DNA of 64,000 bases from Paenibacillus glycinis (GCF_009909185.1 NZ_JAAAMV010000024.1:62001-126000); one strand, 5' to 3'; positions 8,236 through 16,785 are shown, counted from the stretch's first letter. The notes: generated by a model from the sequence alone, not told the origin. Numbers and translations are program-made.

Positions 8236-8387
8236 ATTATTCACGCGGCGGGCTGAGGCCCTCGGTCCGGCCGAAGGTATAGAGTAGAGGTAGAATCAGG
8301 CGGACAACCCTGCATTGCCTAACCGCGTCGTGGCCGCTCCCGTTGATCGCTTAAGGCAGTGAGGACGTGAATACAGGAACTTTTATC
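8236..8387 (+). repeat. Cassette-boundary element C (terminal, degenerate ends)
   Basis: ATTATTCACG at the left lacks the outer ATAACACC box, and the right end CGTGAATACAGGAACTTTTAT has lost the GTT of ACGTTAT. The interior is the clearest copy: CTCGGTCCGGCCGAAGG, GAATCAGGCGGACAACCCTGC, TGCCTAACCGCGTCGTGGCC and CTTAAGGCAGTGAGGACG. It marks the far end of the array, after which GC-rich chromosome resumes. The remaining bases to 8547 hold only a possible -10 (TATAAT, 8511-8516). Confidence 0.7.
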
Positions 8388-8547
8388 AGTAATTACCGAA
8401 ATGCTTAATCCGTGCGGGCGCACGGTAGCAGGATTCTGCGAGGGACGCTGCCAAAGATTAGTAATTTTTCATAGTTCGAACCTCTCATTTCGCCGAACGG
8501 CTGCGAATTTTATAATAGAATTATCGTTCAGCATGAGAGGAGTCGAT

Positions 8548-11500
8548 ATGAAAAAATTTACGATCGCGTTCGCGGCGGCGATTGCGCTTGCCGCATTGCC
8601 CGGCGCGGACGCCGATGCCTTGACGTCGGAATTCAAAGACATTCCCGCCACAAGCCCGTACCTGGCTTACATTAGCGACCTGAAGGCGCTCGGCGTCGTG
8701 GAAGGCGTCTCCGAAGGCCTGTTCGGTCCGGAACAGACGCTGACCCGCGCGCAATTCGCCAAGCTGGTGTCGCTTGCTTTTCAGTTGAAGGATAACGGCG
8801 GCCAAGCGCCGTTCGCGGACGTCCGGGATCACTGGGCCGCCGCGTACGTGCGCGCCGCTTTTCAGGCGGGGATCGTGGAGGGCACTTCCGCCACGACCTT
8901 CTCGCCGAATGCCCCGGTCAAACGCGAGGAAGCATCCGCCATGGTGTGGCGCTACGCCAAGCAGAAGGGGCTCGCTCCGGGCGCCGCGCTCAATTACGGC
9001 GACCAGCCGGATGCATGGGCAACGGAAGGGATCGACGGAATCATCGCCCATGGCTGGCACGGCGTGGACGCCGTGCAAACGGCCGGCCAATGGTCGTACC
9101 GGCCGCAGGCGCAAATGACCCGGCAAGAATCGGCCGCCTTGGTCGATCTGGCGATGAAGGACATCCCCGGCAGCCGGACGGAGCCCGTGAAGCCCAAGCC
9201 TCCCGCAACCTCGAACGGCGTAAGCGCAGGCCTGCCTTCGGGCGCCGTCACGTACGGCAGCATGGTCGTCTTGACCGCGTCCAAGCCCGAAGCGACCGTC
9301 TATTACACGACGGACGGCAGCGATCCGCGCAAATCGGCCACGCGCAAGCACTATGTCTCGCCGATCAAGGTGCTCGGCGCCCTGCAATTGCGAACCTGCG
9401 CCGTGTACCATCCGACCGCAGAGAGCACCGTGGTCAGCGAAGTCGCCATTTACCGCTATACGTTGACCGGCGCCGGAGGACCGACGGGCGGTCTGAACGA
9501 TCCGCTCTCCGACTACAAGCAGCTGTTCAATCGTTCCAACGTGTACGTCGCGACCGATCATCCCACCTACTTCGGCGACGATGCAAAGCGCGTCGCCCGC
9601 GCGTCGACGGCTTCGGGAAGCGTGGTTTATCATACGGGTTACGATATGACCTCCTTTCAGACCTCCAGCTACTTCTTCACGGGCATCGACAAGCAGAAGA
9701 ACCGCTACTACGCGTCGAAGGACGGCAAGACGTATACGGAAGTGACCGCGAACTCCTATCCGGTCGGCAATCCGGCGGGCAATTGGCTGCAGTACGTCGA
9801 CGAATCATATTCGCTGCCGGCGAAGACCCGATATTTGAAAATCGAGCTGCGCGGTACCGCCCAAGCCTGGTCGCCGCAGCTTTCCGGCGTGCTCATCAAT
9901 CGCAGCACCGGTTCCGTCGACATGAAACAGACCCGAAGCGCGGGTTCGCTTCAGGTCGCGCTCTCTACGGCTTCGACGGGGGCCAGAATCTACTACCGCA
10001 AGGACGGCGCCGCGAAGTTCGAGCTCTATTCGCAGCCAATCCAGCTCACCGGGTATACGGTGCTGGAAGCTTACGCCGTCAAGGACGGCAGGGAACCGAG
10101 TCCCATCCGCAAATACAAGCTTAACGGGAGCAGCGATTTCACGGTCGACGCTTACGGCCAGATGGCCGCCGCGAATTTTCCGGAGAAGGTGACCAGCGAT
10201 CAGGAGCTGAAGGCGGACGCCGCCGCGGACGCCGCGTATTACGGCGGCCTGCATCCGACCGCGAAGCTGGATAGCTACGGCGGTCTCGCCGGCAGCGCGG
10301 CCCAATACGGGATCAAGGGCACCGGTTACTTCGCGATCCAGACGCTCGGCAGCCGCAAGGTGATGAAGACGCCGGACGGCGATATCTTCTTCAGCCTGGG
10401 GATGAACGGCATCCATGAAGACGAGACCTATACGGTGGTCAAGGGCCGGGAGGAAGCGTTCGAATCGATCCCTGCCTACGAGGGGGCTTACAAGCCGGCG
10501 TATATTACGCCCGATCATGGCAGCTTCTCGTTCTACATGGCGAACAAATACAAGAAAACCGGCACGTTCCCGACGGACAGCTCCTTCTATGCGGAGGCGG
10601 TGGGACGCCTGAAAAAATGGGGCTTCAACAGCGCCGGGGGCTATTCGCCCGAGCAGTACGGCGCGGCGAACAAATTCCCTTACGTGCGGATGCTTCCGAT
10701 CGACATGAACTGGGCGAAGCTGGACGGGATCTCGATCTTCGATATCTTCGCGCCGGGCGCCGAAGCCAAGCTCGACCAGGCGTTCGCGGCGGCGGTCAAG
10801 CCGAACAAGAACGACAAGCTGCTCATCGGGTACTTCATGGGCAACGAATACGATTTCCATAAATTCTACTCCGACGTGCCGAAGCTGAAGGCCAGCAAGG
10901 CCGCGATCAAAGGCCGTCTGGTGAAGATGCTCCAGGACAAGTACCAGAAGATCGATGCGTTCAACGCCAGCTGGGGAACAAGCTTCGCTTCCTTCAACGA
11001 CATGCGGGAAGCCGAGCTTCCGATCAGCACTTCGGCTTCGTGGCAGGATATGGACACGTTCTTCCGGTATTACCTCGACACGTTCTACGGGACGGTATCG
11101 CGCATCTACCGCAAATACGATCCGAATCATCTCCTGCTCGGGGACCGCTGGATCACGACTTCGTTCCATAACGCGAAGTTCCGCGACGTAATGGCGGAGG
11201 TGGAAGGGAAGTATTCGGACGTCATCAGCATCAACTACTATTCCTACAAGATCGAGAGCGATCTGCTGCAGGACGTGTACGAGAAATCCGGCGGCAAGCC
11301 GATTCTCATGAGCGAATTCGGCTACGGCACCGCGGAGCAGGGGCTCGCGCCGTTGCTGCCCAACGCAGCCGTGAACCAATTCCAGCGAGGGATGCGCTAC
11401 CGGAATTACGTAGAGGGCGTTGCCGGCTTGGGATACGTCGTAGGGGCCCATTGGTTCAATTACGTGGACCAAGCCGCGCTCGGACGGTATTGGCAGGGAG

Positions 11501-11664
11501 CCGGCGATTGGGCGGAGCATTACAATTCGGGCGTGCTGAACGTCGCCGACCGTCCGTACAAGTCGTTCCTGACGGGCGTCATGCAGTCCAATTACGACAT
11601 CTACGACGTGCTCCTCGGGAAGCGGGCGAAATTCTATTACGATTTCAACGCAACCAGCGGTTGA
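8548..11664 (+). CDS. Secreted SLH-domain glycoside hydrolase (clan GH-A, agarase/galactosidase-like)
   Basis: A 1038-residue exported enzyme anchored to the cell wall. Signal peptide about 1-27; three SLH repeats about 28-205; a chitobiase-C-terminal-like beta module (ATVYYTTDGSDP) about 225-300; a discoidin-like module about 320-455; a second chitobiase-like module (ARIYYRKDGAAKF) about 465-530; and a TIM-barrel catalytic domain from about 545 to the end. Likely acid/base Glu767 (GYFMGNEYDF) and nucleophile Glu923 (MSEFGYG). Substrate is unknown; the layout recalls GH50/GH42-type enzymes but I cannot assign a family. The catalytic part is paralogous to that of the protein at 31353-35942. 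The start ATG has GAGAGGAG 5-6 nt upstream; the longer frame from 8401 has no signal peptide or ribosome site. Confidence 0.88.
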   Translation: MKKFTIAFAAAIALAALPGADADALTSEFKDIPATSPYLAYISDLKALGVVEGVSEGLFGPEQTLTRAQFAKLVSLAFQLKDNGGQAPFADVRDHWAAAYVRAAFQAGIVEGTSATTFSPNAPVKREEASAMVWRYAKQKGLAPGAALNYGDQPDAWATEGIDGIIAHGWHGVDAVQTAGQWSYRPQAQMTRQESAALVDLAMKDIPGSRTEPVKPKPPATSNGVSAGLPSGAVTYGSMVVLTASKPEATVYYTTDGSDPRKSATRKHYVSPIKVLGALQLRTCAVYHPTAESTVVSEVAIYRYTLTGAGGPTGGLNDPLSDYKQLFNRSNVYVATDHPTYFGDDAKRVARASTASGSVVYHTGYDMTSFQTSSYFFTGIDKQKNRYYASKDGKTYTEVTANSYPVGNPAGNWLQYVDESYSLPAKTRYLKIELRGTAQAWSPQLSGVLINRSTGSVDMKQTRSAGSLQVALSTASTGARIYYRKDGAAKFELYSQPIQLTGYTVLEAYAVKDGREPSPIRKYKLNGSSDFTVDAYGQMAAANFPEKVTSDQELKADAAADAAYYGGLHPTAKLDSYGGLAGSAAQYGIKGTGYFAIQTLGSRKVMKTPDGDIFFSLGMNGIHEDETYTVVKGREEAFESIPAYEGAYKPAYITPDHGSFSFYMANKYKKTGTFPTDSSFYAEAVGRLKKWGFNSAGGYSPEQYGAANKFPYVRMLPIDMNWAKLDGISIFDIFAPGAEAKLDQAFAAAVKPNKNDKLLIGYFMGNEYDFHKFYSDVPKLKASKAAIKGRLVKMLQDKYQKIDAFNASWGTSFASFNDMREAELPISTSASWQDMDTFFRYYLDTFYGTVSRIYRKYDPNHLLLGDRWITTSFHNAKFRDVMAEVEGKYSDVISINYYSYKIESDLLQDVYEKSGGKPILMSEFGYGTAEQGLAPLLPNAAVNQFQRGMRYRNYVEGVAGLGYVVGAHWFNYVDQAALGRYWQGAGDWAEHYNSGVLNVADRPYKSFLTGVMQSNYDIYDVLLGKRAKFYYDFNATSG

Positions 11665-11724
11665 TGTCGCATCCGCAGTCCGCAGGCATGGCCGTTTCAT
11701 TTCAAAACATACCTATATGAAAAG

Positions 11725-11753
11725 TTGAATATCGGATTTTCAAAGCGTATGAT
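11725..11753 (+). promoter_or_regulatory. Promoter of the FAD oxidoreductase gene
   Basis: TTGAAT and TATGAT are separated by exactly 17 nt, about 88 bp before the start codon. It is the only good promoter match between the glycosidase stop and the oxidoreductase. Confidence 0.65.
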
Positions 11754-11840
11754 AGAAACGGACGGGCATGCCGATGCATCGGGTACCAGACTGCCGACCG
11801 TCATGTTCAGCATCTCGAATCTATTTTGGGAGGTAGGATC

Positions 11841-12404
11841 ATGTCAGATATCGCCATCATCGGAGCAGGTCCGGCAGGCGGAAGCGCGGCGCTGTTCGCG
11901 GCCAAAGCCGGGAAGAAAACGCTGGTGCTCGACAGCGACCAAAGCGTGACGAAGCGAGCTTGGGTCGAGAACCACTACGGCGTACCGGAGACGTCGGGAC
12001 CGGATCTGGTCGAGATCGGCATCCGGCAGGCGAAGAAATTCGGCGCGGACGTCGTGCAGGCCAAGGTCACGAAGATCAGCAAGACGGACGACGGCTTCAG
12101 CATCGCGACGGAATCCGGCGACGCGTACGAAGCGAAGGTCGTCATCGTCGCATCGGGCTTGTTCCTCGATTTCGCGGAGGCCTCCGGGCTGAACACGAAG
12201 CCGGGCACCGAGCCGCGGATCAAGACGATTCTCGACGCGGACGCCGATGGCCGGACCAACGTGGCGGGCATCTGGGCCGCCGGCACGTGCGCGGGCGTGA
12301 GCATGCATACGATCATCACGGCCGGAGACGGCGCGAAGGTCGCCGTCAACGTTATCAGCGAGCTGAACGGCGCGCGTTACGTCGATCACGATGTTTTGAA
12401 ATAA
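11841..12404 (+). CDS. Minimal FAD-dependent oxidoreductase (thioredoxin-reductase-like)
   Basis: A 187-residue protein that keeps only the FAD half of a thioredoxin-reductase-type fold. The dinucleotide motif IGAGPAGGSAA is at the N-terminus and the second FAD motif, GIWAAGTCAGVSMHTIITAGDGAKVA, closes the protein (about residues 148-173). The central NADPH domain with its CxxC redox pair is absent, so the partner and reaction are unknown. Short proteins of this layout are intact genes in related bacteria rather than fragments, as far as I recall. GGGAGG (11829-11834) lies 6 nt before the ATG. It is transcribed from its own promoter after the glycosidase. Confidence 0.8.
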   Translation: MSDIAIIGAGPAGGSAALFAAKAGKKTLVLDSDQSVTKRAWVENHYGVPETSGPDLVEIGIRQAKKFGADVVQAKVTKISKTDDGFSIATESGDAYEAKVVIVASGLFLDFAEASGLNTKPGTEPRIKTILDADADGRTNVAGIWAAGTCAGVSMHTIITAGDGAKVAVNVISELNGARYVDHDVLK

Positions 12405-12596
12405 AGCGCCATTTTCCAATCGCGTTTTTCATCACGAATCTCTCTTTCTTCTCGGGGGCATGCGGCAGCATCGCCTTCGGAGGAGAGGGGGATTTTTTGT
12501 TTGGGGCTTGCAGGAAATCGTGCGGCCGGGTGGAATGAATAATTCGAAAGCGGATTCAAGTAGCGGGGGACCAATTTGATTCGCGGAGGGTTAATC

Positions 12597-13403
12597 ATGC
12601 GGCTGAGCCAAGCGCAAGTCGATTTTTTCGAAACGTTCGGGTTTTTGAAATTTCCGGGGCTGATGGCAGATCGTTTGGACTGGATCGTCGACGAGTTCGC
12701 GAAGACATTTCCGGAGGACAACAAGCATGACGGCACGAAGCGGACATGCGTCGTGCCGTTCATCGACCAGCGCATGTCCGTGCTGATCGACGATCCGCGC
12801 ATCCTCGCGATCGGCCGCACCCTCCTCGGCGAGGATTTCAACTATATGGGCAGCGACGGCAACTACTACACGGGCGATACCGGCTGGCATCGCGACGGCT
12901 ACCACGAGAAATACAAGCATTTGAAAATCGCCTTCTACCTGGATCCGCTGGACGGCAACAGCGGCGCGCTGCGCGTCATACCGGGCAGTCACCGGCTGCA
13001 CGACAAATACGGCGACGATCTGACGCTTCGCATGCGGGACGCGGCGGCGGCCTGGAACATCGGCGGCGCGGACGTGCCGGCTTGCGTGCTGGACGTGACG
13101 CCCGGCGATATTCTGGTCTTCGACCACAATACGTTCCATTCTTCGTGGAACGGCAGCGCGAGCCGCCGCATGTTCACCATCAACATGTGCCAGCGCTACG
13201 CGCAGGAAGACATCGGGGAGCTGCGGGATTATATCGCGGGAGCGGCGAGATTTTGGATCGACCGCGCCTTCTCCGAGACGATGATGAACACGGCATCGCC
13301 GGAGCGGATGGTGCATTTGGAGCAGGTCATGGCGAACGACGACCATCTGGCGGCGCTGAGCGCCAAGGCGCGGCAGGAAATGGCGGAGCCGTCGCGGGGC
13401 TGA
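12597..13403 (+). CDS. Phytanoyl-CoA dioxygenase (PhyH) family protein
   Basis: A 268-residue 2-oxoglutarate/Fe(II)-dependent oxygenase. The iron-binding HxD is in GWHRDGYHEKY near residue 99, and the distal His is in FDHNTFHSSW near residue 180. The following Arg (SRRMFTIN) would bind 2-oxoglutarate. The hydroxylation substrate is unknown. The ATG at 12597 has CGGAGGG 7-8 nt upstream; an in-frame TTG at 12576 does not. A near-match to a cre box (CGAAAGCGGATTCA, 12545-12558, one mismatch to TGNAANCGNNNNCA) lies upstream. A second PhyH gene is at 50159. Confidence 0.88.
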   Translation: MRLSQAQVDFFETFGFLKFPGLMADRLDWIVDEFAKTFPEDNKHDGTKRTCVVPFIDQRMSVLIDDPRILAIGRTLLGEDFNYMGSDGNYYTGDTGWHRDGYHEKYKHLKIAFYLDPLDGNSGALRVIPGSHRLHDKYGDDLTLRMRDAAAAWNIGGADVPACVLDVTPGDILVFDHNTFHSSWNGSASRRMFTINMCQRYAQEDIGELRDYIAGAARFWIDRAFSETMMNTASPERMVHLEQVMANDDHLAALSAKARQEMAEPSRG

Positions 13404-13730
13404 TGTTGGATGTGCCCATCGCGCACGGATGGCAGGACCGGGACCGTTTCGATGGAAGCGGTTCTTTTCGTTTGCGGGAGCAGCGGATAGGCGAACGTCG
13501 TCGGCGTCCGGAGGCTCCTGCCGTCCGCGGCAGGCCGGGCACCGTAACCGGGCCTGGCCGAGACGGATGCCCAGCTTGGCGGCAGGGCGCGTTGGCCGAG
13601 CCTGCCGAATCTATCGTTCAGGCAGCGCTGCGGAAGCAGCAATCGCTTCCCGTAGGCATGAACGGAGCTGTGCGCGATCGGCGGTGCGGCATGTCGCTCG
13701 CACGCTTGCGTCGCGACATGCAGGTACCGC
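13404..13730. other. Intergenic region without a clear gene
   Basis: These GC-rich 327 bp contain open frames only because of base composition; none has a ribosome site or recognisable motif. The one structure is a hairpin with arms GCATGTCGC / GCGACATGC near 13690-13722, just past the stop of the small minus-strand ORF that follows. It lacks a T-run. Confidence 0.4.
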
Positions 13731-13952
13731 TTAGCGGGCTCTTTTACGCCCCTTCCGCTTGTGCCGTCTCCGGAATGAAGAGGTGTCCGCGCCTTCGGCA
13801 GCCGCTCCGCCCGTCAACGAATCGGTTTCCTGGGCGTCCTCCACGACGTCCTTCGACTTGTCTTCTCCCACGATGGGGAGGATATCCGCGTTCCCGAACA
13901 GGATCGTCCCGTTGTTGGTGACGATGATCGCGGTTCGAATCCAACAGGCCAT
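13731..13952 (-). CDS. Small hypothetical protein with a basic tail
   Basis: A possible 73-residue protein. The N-terminal 30 residues (TAIIVTNNGTILFGNADI and IVGEDKSKD) alternate hydrophobic and small residues like a short beta-barrel. They loosely recall GerPA/GerPF spore-germination proteins, which have an I.I...G...GD....SPKS pattern. The C-terminus is very basic (RRRHKRKGRKRAR). The ribosome site is weak, so both existence and function are uncertain. It is convergent with the PhyH gene and divergent from the XRE regulator gene. Confidence 0.4.
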   Translation of the reverse strand: MACWIRTAIIVTNNGTILFGNADILPIVGEDKSKDVVEDAQETDSLTGGAAAEGADTSSFRRRHKRKGRKRAR

Positions 13953-14083
13953 ACCGGCATCAGCATCCTCGTCGTCATGTAAGTGAATCGGCTAGTCTAA
14001 CCTATGCCGGCATAGCCGCGCCCGAATTGGCGCGTATCCCGCTCGCGCGAGAAATCGCTGGGGCCCGGATTAGAGGCGGGCGA

Positions 14084-14116
14084 TTCAACCGCCGGTTGAA
14101 TCGGCCCTTTCAACCG
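14084..14116 (+). promoter_or_regulatory. Candidate operator of the XRE regulator gene
   Basis: TTCAACCG-C-CGGTTGAA is a perfect 17-bp palindrome (14084-14100). A third copy of the half-site TTCAACCG starts 8 bp further on (14109-14116). Downstream an extended -10 (TGCTATGCT, 14145-14153) precedes the regulator. Autoregulation by the XRE protein is an inference from position. Confidence 0.5.
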
Positions 14117-14204
14117 ATAATTGATAGAGCCGGAGCAAGCGGCATGCTATGCTGAATGCAGGCAGTGCGCACTGTACGAATCTAGCAAGCGGAGGCGTTC
14201 GATA

Positions 14205-15305
14205 ATGGAAATGCGCAAGATCGGAGCTTATATCTCGAGACTCAGAAAAGAAGCGGGCATGACGCAGGCGGAGTTCGCCGAACGGTTAAGCCTAAGCCAT
14301 CAAGCGGTATCGAAGTGGGAACGAGGAGAATCGCTCCCGGATATCGGCTTGCTGCCGGCTATCTCCGGACTGCTCGGAACGTCCATCGACGAGCTGCTCG
14401 CAGGCGAGCGGCGGATCGTGCTTGCGCCGGCAGCGGCGGCTGCGGAGCTTGCCGCCGGGGAACATGCGCCTGAGCAAGCGGCGCCAGCGCCTGCGGCACC
14501 GCGCACGGATGACGCGGCTTACGCGGCGGAGTTATTGGAAGCCGAGCCGGAACACGACAGTTTGGCGCATGAACTTGAGGAAGAAATAGAGCTGGAACTG
14601 GAACGAGAGGAAGAACAAGTAGAAACAGCAGAAGCAGAAGCAGAGCAAGAAGATGAACGAGAACTTGTTGAGCAAGAGCCAAGCGAGCGAGATGTAACCG
14701 CGGCCGTCGAGCCGATCGACGAGGCGGTCGACGAGGAAGACGCGGACGGGAACCACCCGAGCTTGAGCGCGATCTTGCGGTTGGCGCCGTTCCTGGGCAG
14801 CGACACGATCGACGAGATGCTCGCCTTCGTGGAAGACGGCCGGTTGAACGCGGATGTTATTCAAGCGTTGGCGCCGTTCATGGGGCATGAATCATTGGCC
14901 CGCGTGGTTGATCGCGCCGCCGGCGGTATTTTCGACATGCGCCAGCTTGTCGCGCTGGCGCCTTTCTTGGCCGAGGAACATATCGACCGGCTCGTGCTGC
15001 AGGCGGAGGGCGGCGCGACGAACTGGGAGGTGGTGCACGCGCTGGCGCCCTTCATCGGCCGCGAGACGCTGGACCGCCTAGCCGATCAGACTGTCGATGG
15101 CGGGGTCGAAGTCGGCCATATCATTGGACTTGCCCCGTTCTTGAGCAGGGGAAGCCTCGAGAAGCTGCTGGGGCATGTGGAATCGGGCAAGCTCGGCGCC
15201 AACGTTCTGACCGGGCTCGCGCCTTTTCTGCACAAGGAGGCCTTGGACCGGCTGGTGCGGCGCATGCTGGATAAGGCGCTGACGCCGGCAGCGAAGCAAG
15301 GATAG
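14205..15305 (+). CDS. XRE-family regulator with acidic linker and LAPF repeats
   Basis: A 366-residue protein. Residues 4-65 form a classic HTH_3 domain (ISRLRKEAGMTQAEFAERL, SHQAVSKWERGESLPD). An Ala/Glu-rich linker (about 75-180) includes a long Glu tract from locally AT-richer, GA-rich DNA. The C-terminal half is about six degenerate units of roughly 30 residues, each with LAPF[LIM]..E.LDRL, and resembles a helical repeat solenoid. DNA binding by the N-terminus is expected; the repeat domain may sense a ligand or mediate assembly, which is unknown. GGAGG (14191-14195) is 9 nt before the ATG. The VOC gene starts 32 bp downstream and is probably co-transcribed. Confidence 0.85.
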   Translation: MEMRKIGAYISRLRKEAGMTQAEFAERLSLSHQAVSKWERGESLPDIGLLPAISGLLGTSIDELLAGERRIVLAPAAAAAELAAGEHAPEQAAPAPAAPRTDDAAYAAELLEAEPEHDSLAHELEEEIELELEREEEQVETAEAEAEQEDERELVEQEPSERDVTAAVEPIDEAVDEEDADGNHPSLSAILRLAPFLGSDTIDEMLAFVEDGRLNADVIQALAPFMGHESLARVVDRAAGGIFDMRQLVALAPFLAEEHIDRLVLQAEGGATNWEVVHALAPFIGRETLDRLADQTVDGGVEVGHIIGLAPFLSRGSLEKLLGHVESGKLGANVLTGLAPFLHKEALDRLVRRMLDKALTPAAKQG

Positions 15306-15337
15306 ACAAAATCGGACCACCGGGAGGAAACCGTATC

Positions 15338-15745
15338 ATGAGCAGAACCGGTTCGCAAGCCATTCCGATGCTGGCGGTAGACGATGCCGGCCGGGCAATC
15401 GATTTTTATCGACAAGCATTCGGAGCTGTCGAGGTCAGCCGGATCGAGACGGAAGAAGGGAAAGTCGCGCATGCCGAGATTAAAGTCGGGGATGCCCGGA
15501 TCATGGTTGCCGACGAGTTTTCCGGACACAACCATGCGGCCAAATCGCTTGGCGGCACGCCAGTCATCATTTACCTATACGTCGAAAACGCGGACGACAC
15601 CGTCCAAGCGGCTGTGAAGGAAGGCGCGATTTCCCTTCGCCCGGTTCAGGATCAGCCGCACGGGGACCGGGTGGGGAAGATCGAGGATCCTTTCGGTCAT
15701 GTGTGGATGGTTGCTTCTCGGCTGGATGAAGGGAACGAACGGTAA
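15338..15745 (+). CDS. VOC family protein (glyoxalase/bleomycin-resistance fold, PhnB-like)
   Basis: A 135-residue vicinal-oxygen-chelate protein with paired beta-alpha-beta-beta-beta modules. The PhnB-like start (AIPMLAVDDAGRAIDFYRQAFGA) and the C-terminal DRVGKIEDPFGHVWMVA are visible; the latter holds the conserved D-P-[FD]-G-H-x-W. Such proteins may bind small molecules or metals; the reaction is unknown. GGGAGG is 12 nt upstream. It follows the XRE gene by 32 bp and ends at a strong terminator. Confidence 0.88.
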   Translation: MSRTGSQAIPMLAVDDAGRAIDFYRQAFGAVEVSRIETEEGKVAHAEIKVGDARIMVADEFSGHNHAAKSLGGTPVIIYLYVENADDTVQAAVKEGAISLRPVQDQPHGDRVGKIEDPFGHVWMVASRLDEGNER

Positions 15746-15750
15746 ATGCG

Positions 15751-15782
15751 GATAAAAGGCAGCGGTCTCGCTGCCTTTTATC
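15751..15782 (+). terminator. Rho-independent terminator
   Basis: A 14-bp perfect stem (GATAAAAGGCAGCG / CGCTGCCTTTTATC) with loop GTCT. It ends the XRE-VOC transcript and, being A-rich on the 5' side, could act in both directions. Confidence 0.88.
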
Positions 15783-15848
15783 GTCGTAGAAACGCGGAAG
15801 AAACTCACGAAATACGCTATCTTGGACTCGTGGAGGGAGATGTGACCG

Positions 15849-16295
15849 ATGACGCTGCCGCTGGCATTTACGGCCGAAGAAGCGCTTGCGTTCGCGAAGG
15901 CGGATTGCTTGGAGGAATGGGTGCATCTGTTCTTGCGGACGGCCGGCAATAACGCCCCGTTCTCGGAAGGACTGAAGCTGCAGAAGCGCTTCTGGGCCGG
16001 TCCCGTGCTCGTGCCGCTTGCCGAGCTGGAACGCTGCTGCGGACCGGAGCCGGAGATGGAATATTACAATCCGCCGGAAAGTTGGGAAGCGCGGGTGGAA
16101 TCGCTCATGGCGGCGCTTCGCGGCGGATGGTCCTGCGCGCCGCTGATCGCGCAGGTCGCGGACGGCAAGCTGTCGATCCGCGACGGCAATCACCGGCACG
16201 AGGCGCTGCGCAGGCTCGGCGTCTCGTCGTGCTGGACCATCGTGTGGGGCAGCGAGAGCCAGGAAGAATTGGCGGCTTGGGACGGCGCTTCTTAA
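15849..16295 (+). CDS. ParB/sulfiredoxin-like domain protein
   Basis: A 148-residue soluble protein. The clearest motif is SIRDGNHRHEALRRLG near residues 117-132, typical of the ParB N-terminal/Srx superfamily (G-N-H-R-x-x-A). No partner DNA-binding domain is present, so it is a stand-alone member of unknown function and not a chromosome-partition ParB. GGAGGGAG lies about 10 nt before the ATG. It sits alone between a terminator and the convergent RidA gene. Confidence 0.72.
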   Translation: MTLPLAFTAEEALAFAKADCLEEWVHLFLRTAGNNAPFSEGLKLQKRFWAGPVLVPLAELERCCGPEPEMEYYNPPESWEARVESLMAALRGGWSCAPLIAQVADGKLSIRDGNHRHEALRRLGVSSCWTIVWGSESQEELAAWDGAS

Positions 16296-16320
16296 TCGCA
16301 AGCCATGGCTGGCCGCGGCA

Positions 16321-16785
16321 TTATTCCGCTGCCGCTACCTCGAAGATCGAGTCGATTATGACGGGCAGGTTGTCCCGCAGCGAAACGGCGCCGAGAACCG
16401 GGCGCGCATGAACGCCCTTGTCGCCGAATACGTCCAGCAGCAGGTCGGAACAGCCGTTCAACAACTTATGGTGTTCCTCGAATTCGGGGACTGCGTTCAC
16501 GAAGCCTTGCACTTTCACGACGCGCTTGACGTTGTCCAGCGATCCGACGGCGGACTGCACGACCGCCAGGGTCTCGATGCCCGCCAGCCGCGCGAAACGA
16601 TAGCCGTCCTCGGTCGTGAACGCGTGCCCGAGCTTTCCCTTCGGATGGCCGGAAGGGCCTTTGCCCGAGACGAACAACAAGCCGTTCGCGATGACGTAAT
16701 TAGCGTATCTGGCGGCAGGTTCGCTTGCGGCCGGCAGGACGATGCCAAGCTCGCGCAGCCGTTGCGAGATCGTTGGTTCGGACAT
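16321..16785 (-). CDS. RidA family protein
   Basis: A 154-residue member of the YjgF/YER057c/UK114 superfamily, of the longer subgroup that starts with ISQRLRELGI. Core features are ANYVIANGLLFVSGKGP (about residues 28-44), the loop GSLDNVKRVVKVQGFVN, and the catalytic-type Arg in KGVHARPVLGAVSL. RidA deaminates reactive enamines/imines, but this subgroup is not well characterised. GGGGG, 8-9 nt before the ATG, serves as ribosome site. It is convergent with the ParB-like gene. The roughly 220 bp upstream hold no further gene. Confidence 0.88.
   Translation of the reverse strand: MSEPTISQRLRELGIVLPAASEPAARYANYVIANGLLFVSGKGPSGHPKGKLGHAFTTEDGYRFARLAGIETLAVVQSAVGSLDNVKRVVKVQGFVNAVPEFEEHHKLLNGCSDLLLDVFGDKGVHARPVLGAVSLRDNLPVIIDSIFEVAAAE

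Noticed and set aside
6049-8387. Insertion sequence or group II intron
   Set aside because: No transposase or reverse-transcriptase frame is present and the elements do not interrupt genes.
13932-13942. GGTTCGAATCC, a perfect tRNA T-loop consensus
   Set aside because: No acceptor, D or anticodon arm can be formed around it and no CCA-side stem matches; it lies in the small minus-strand ORF.
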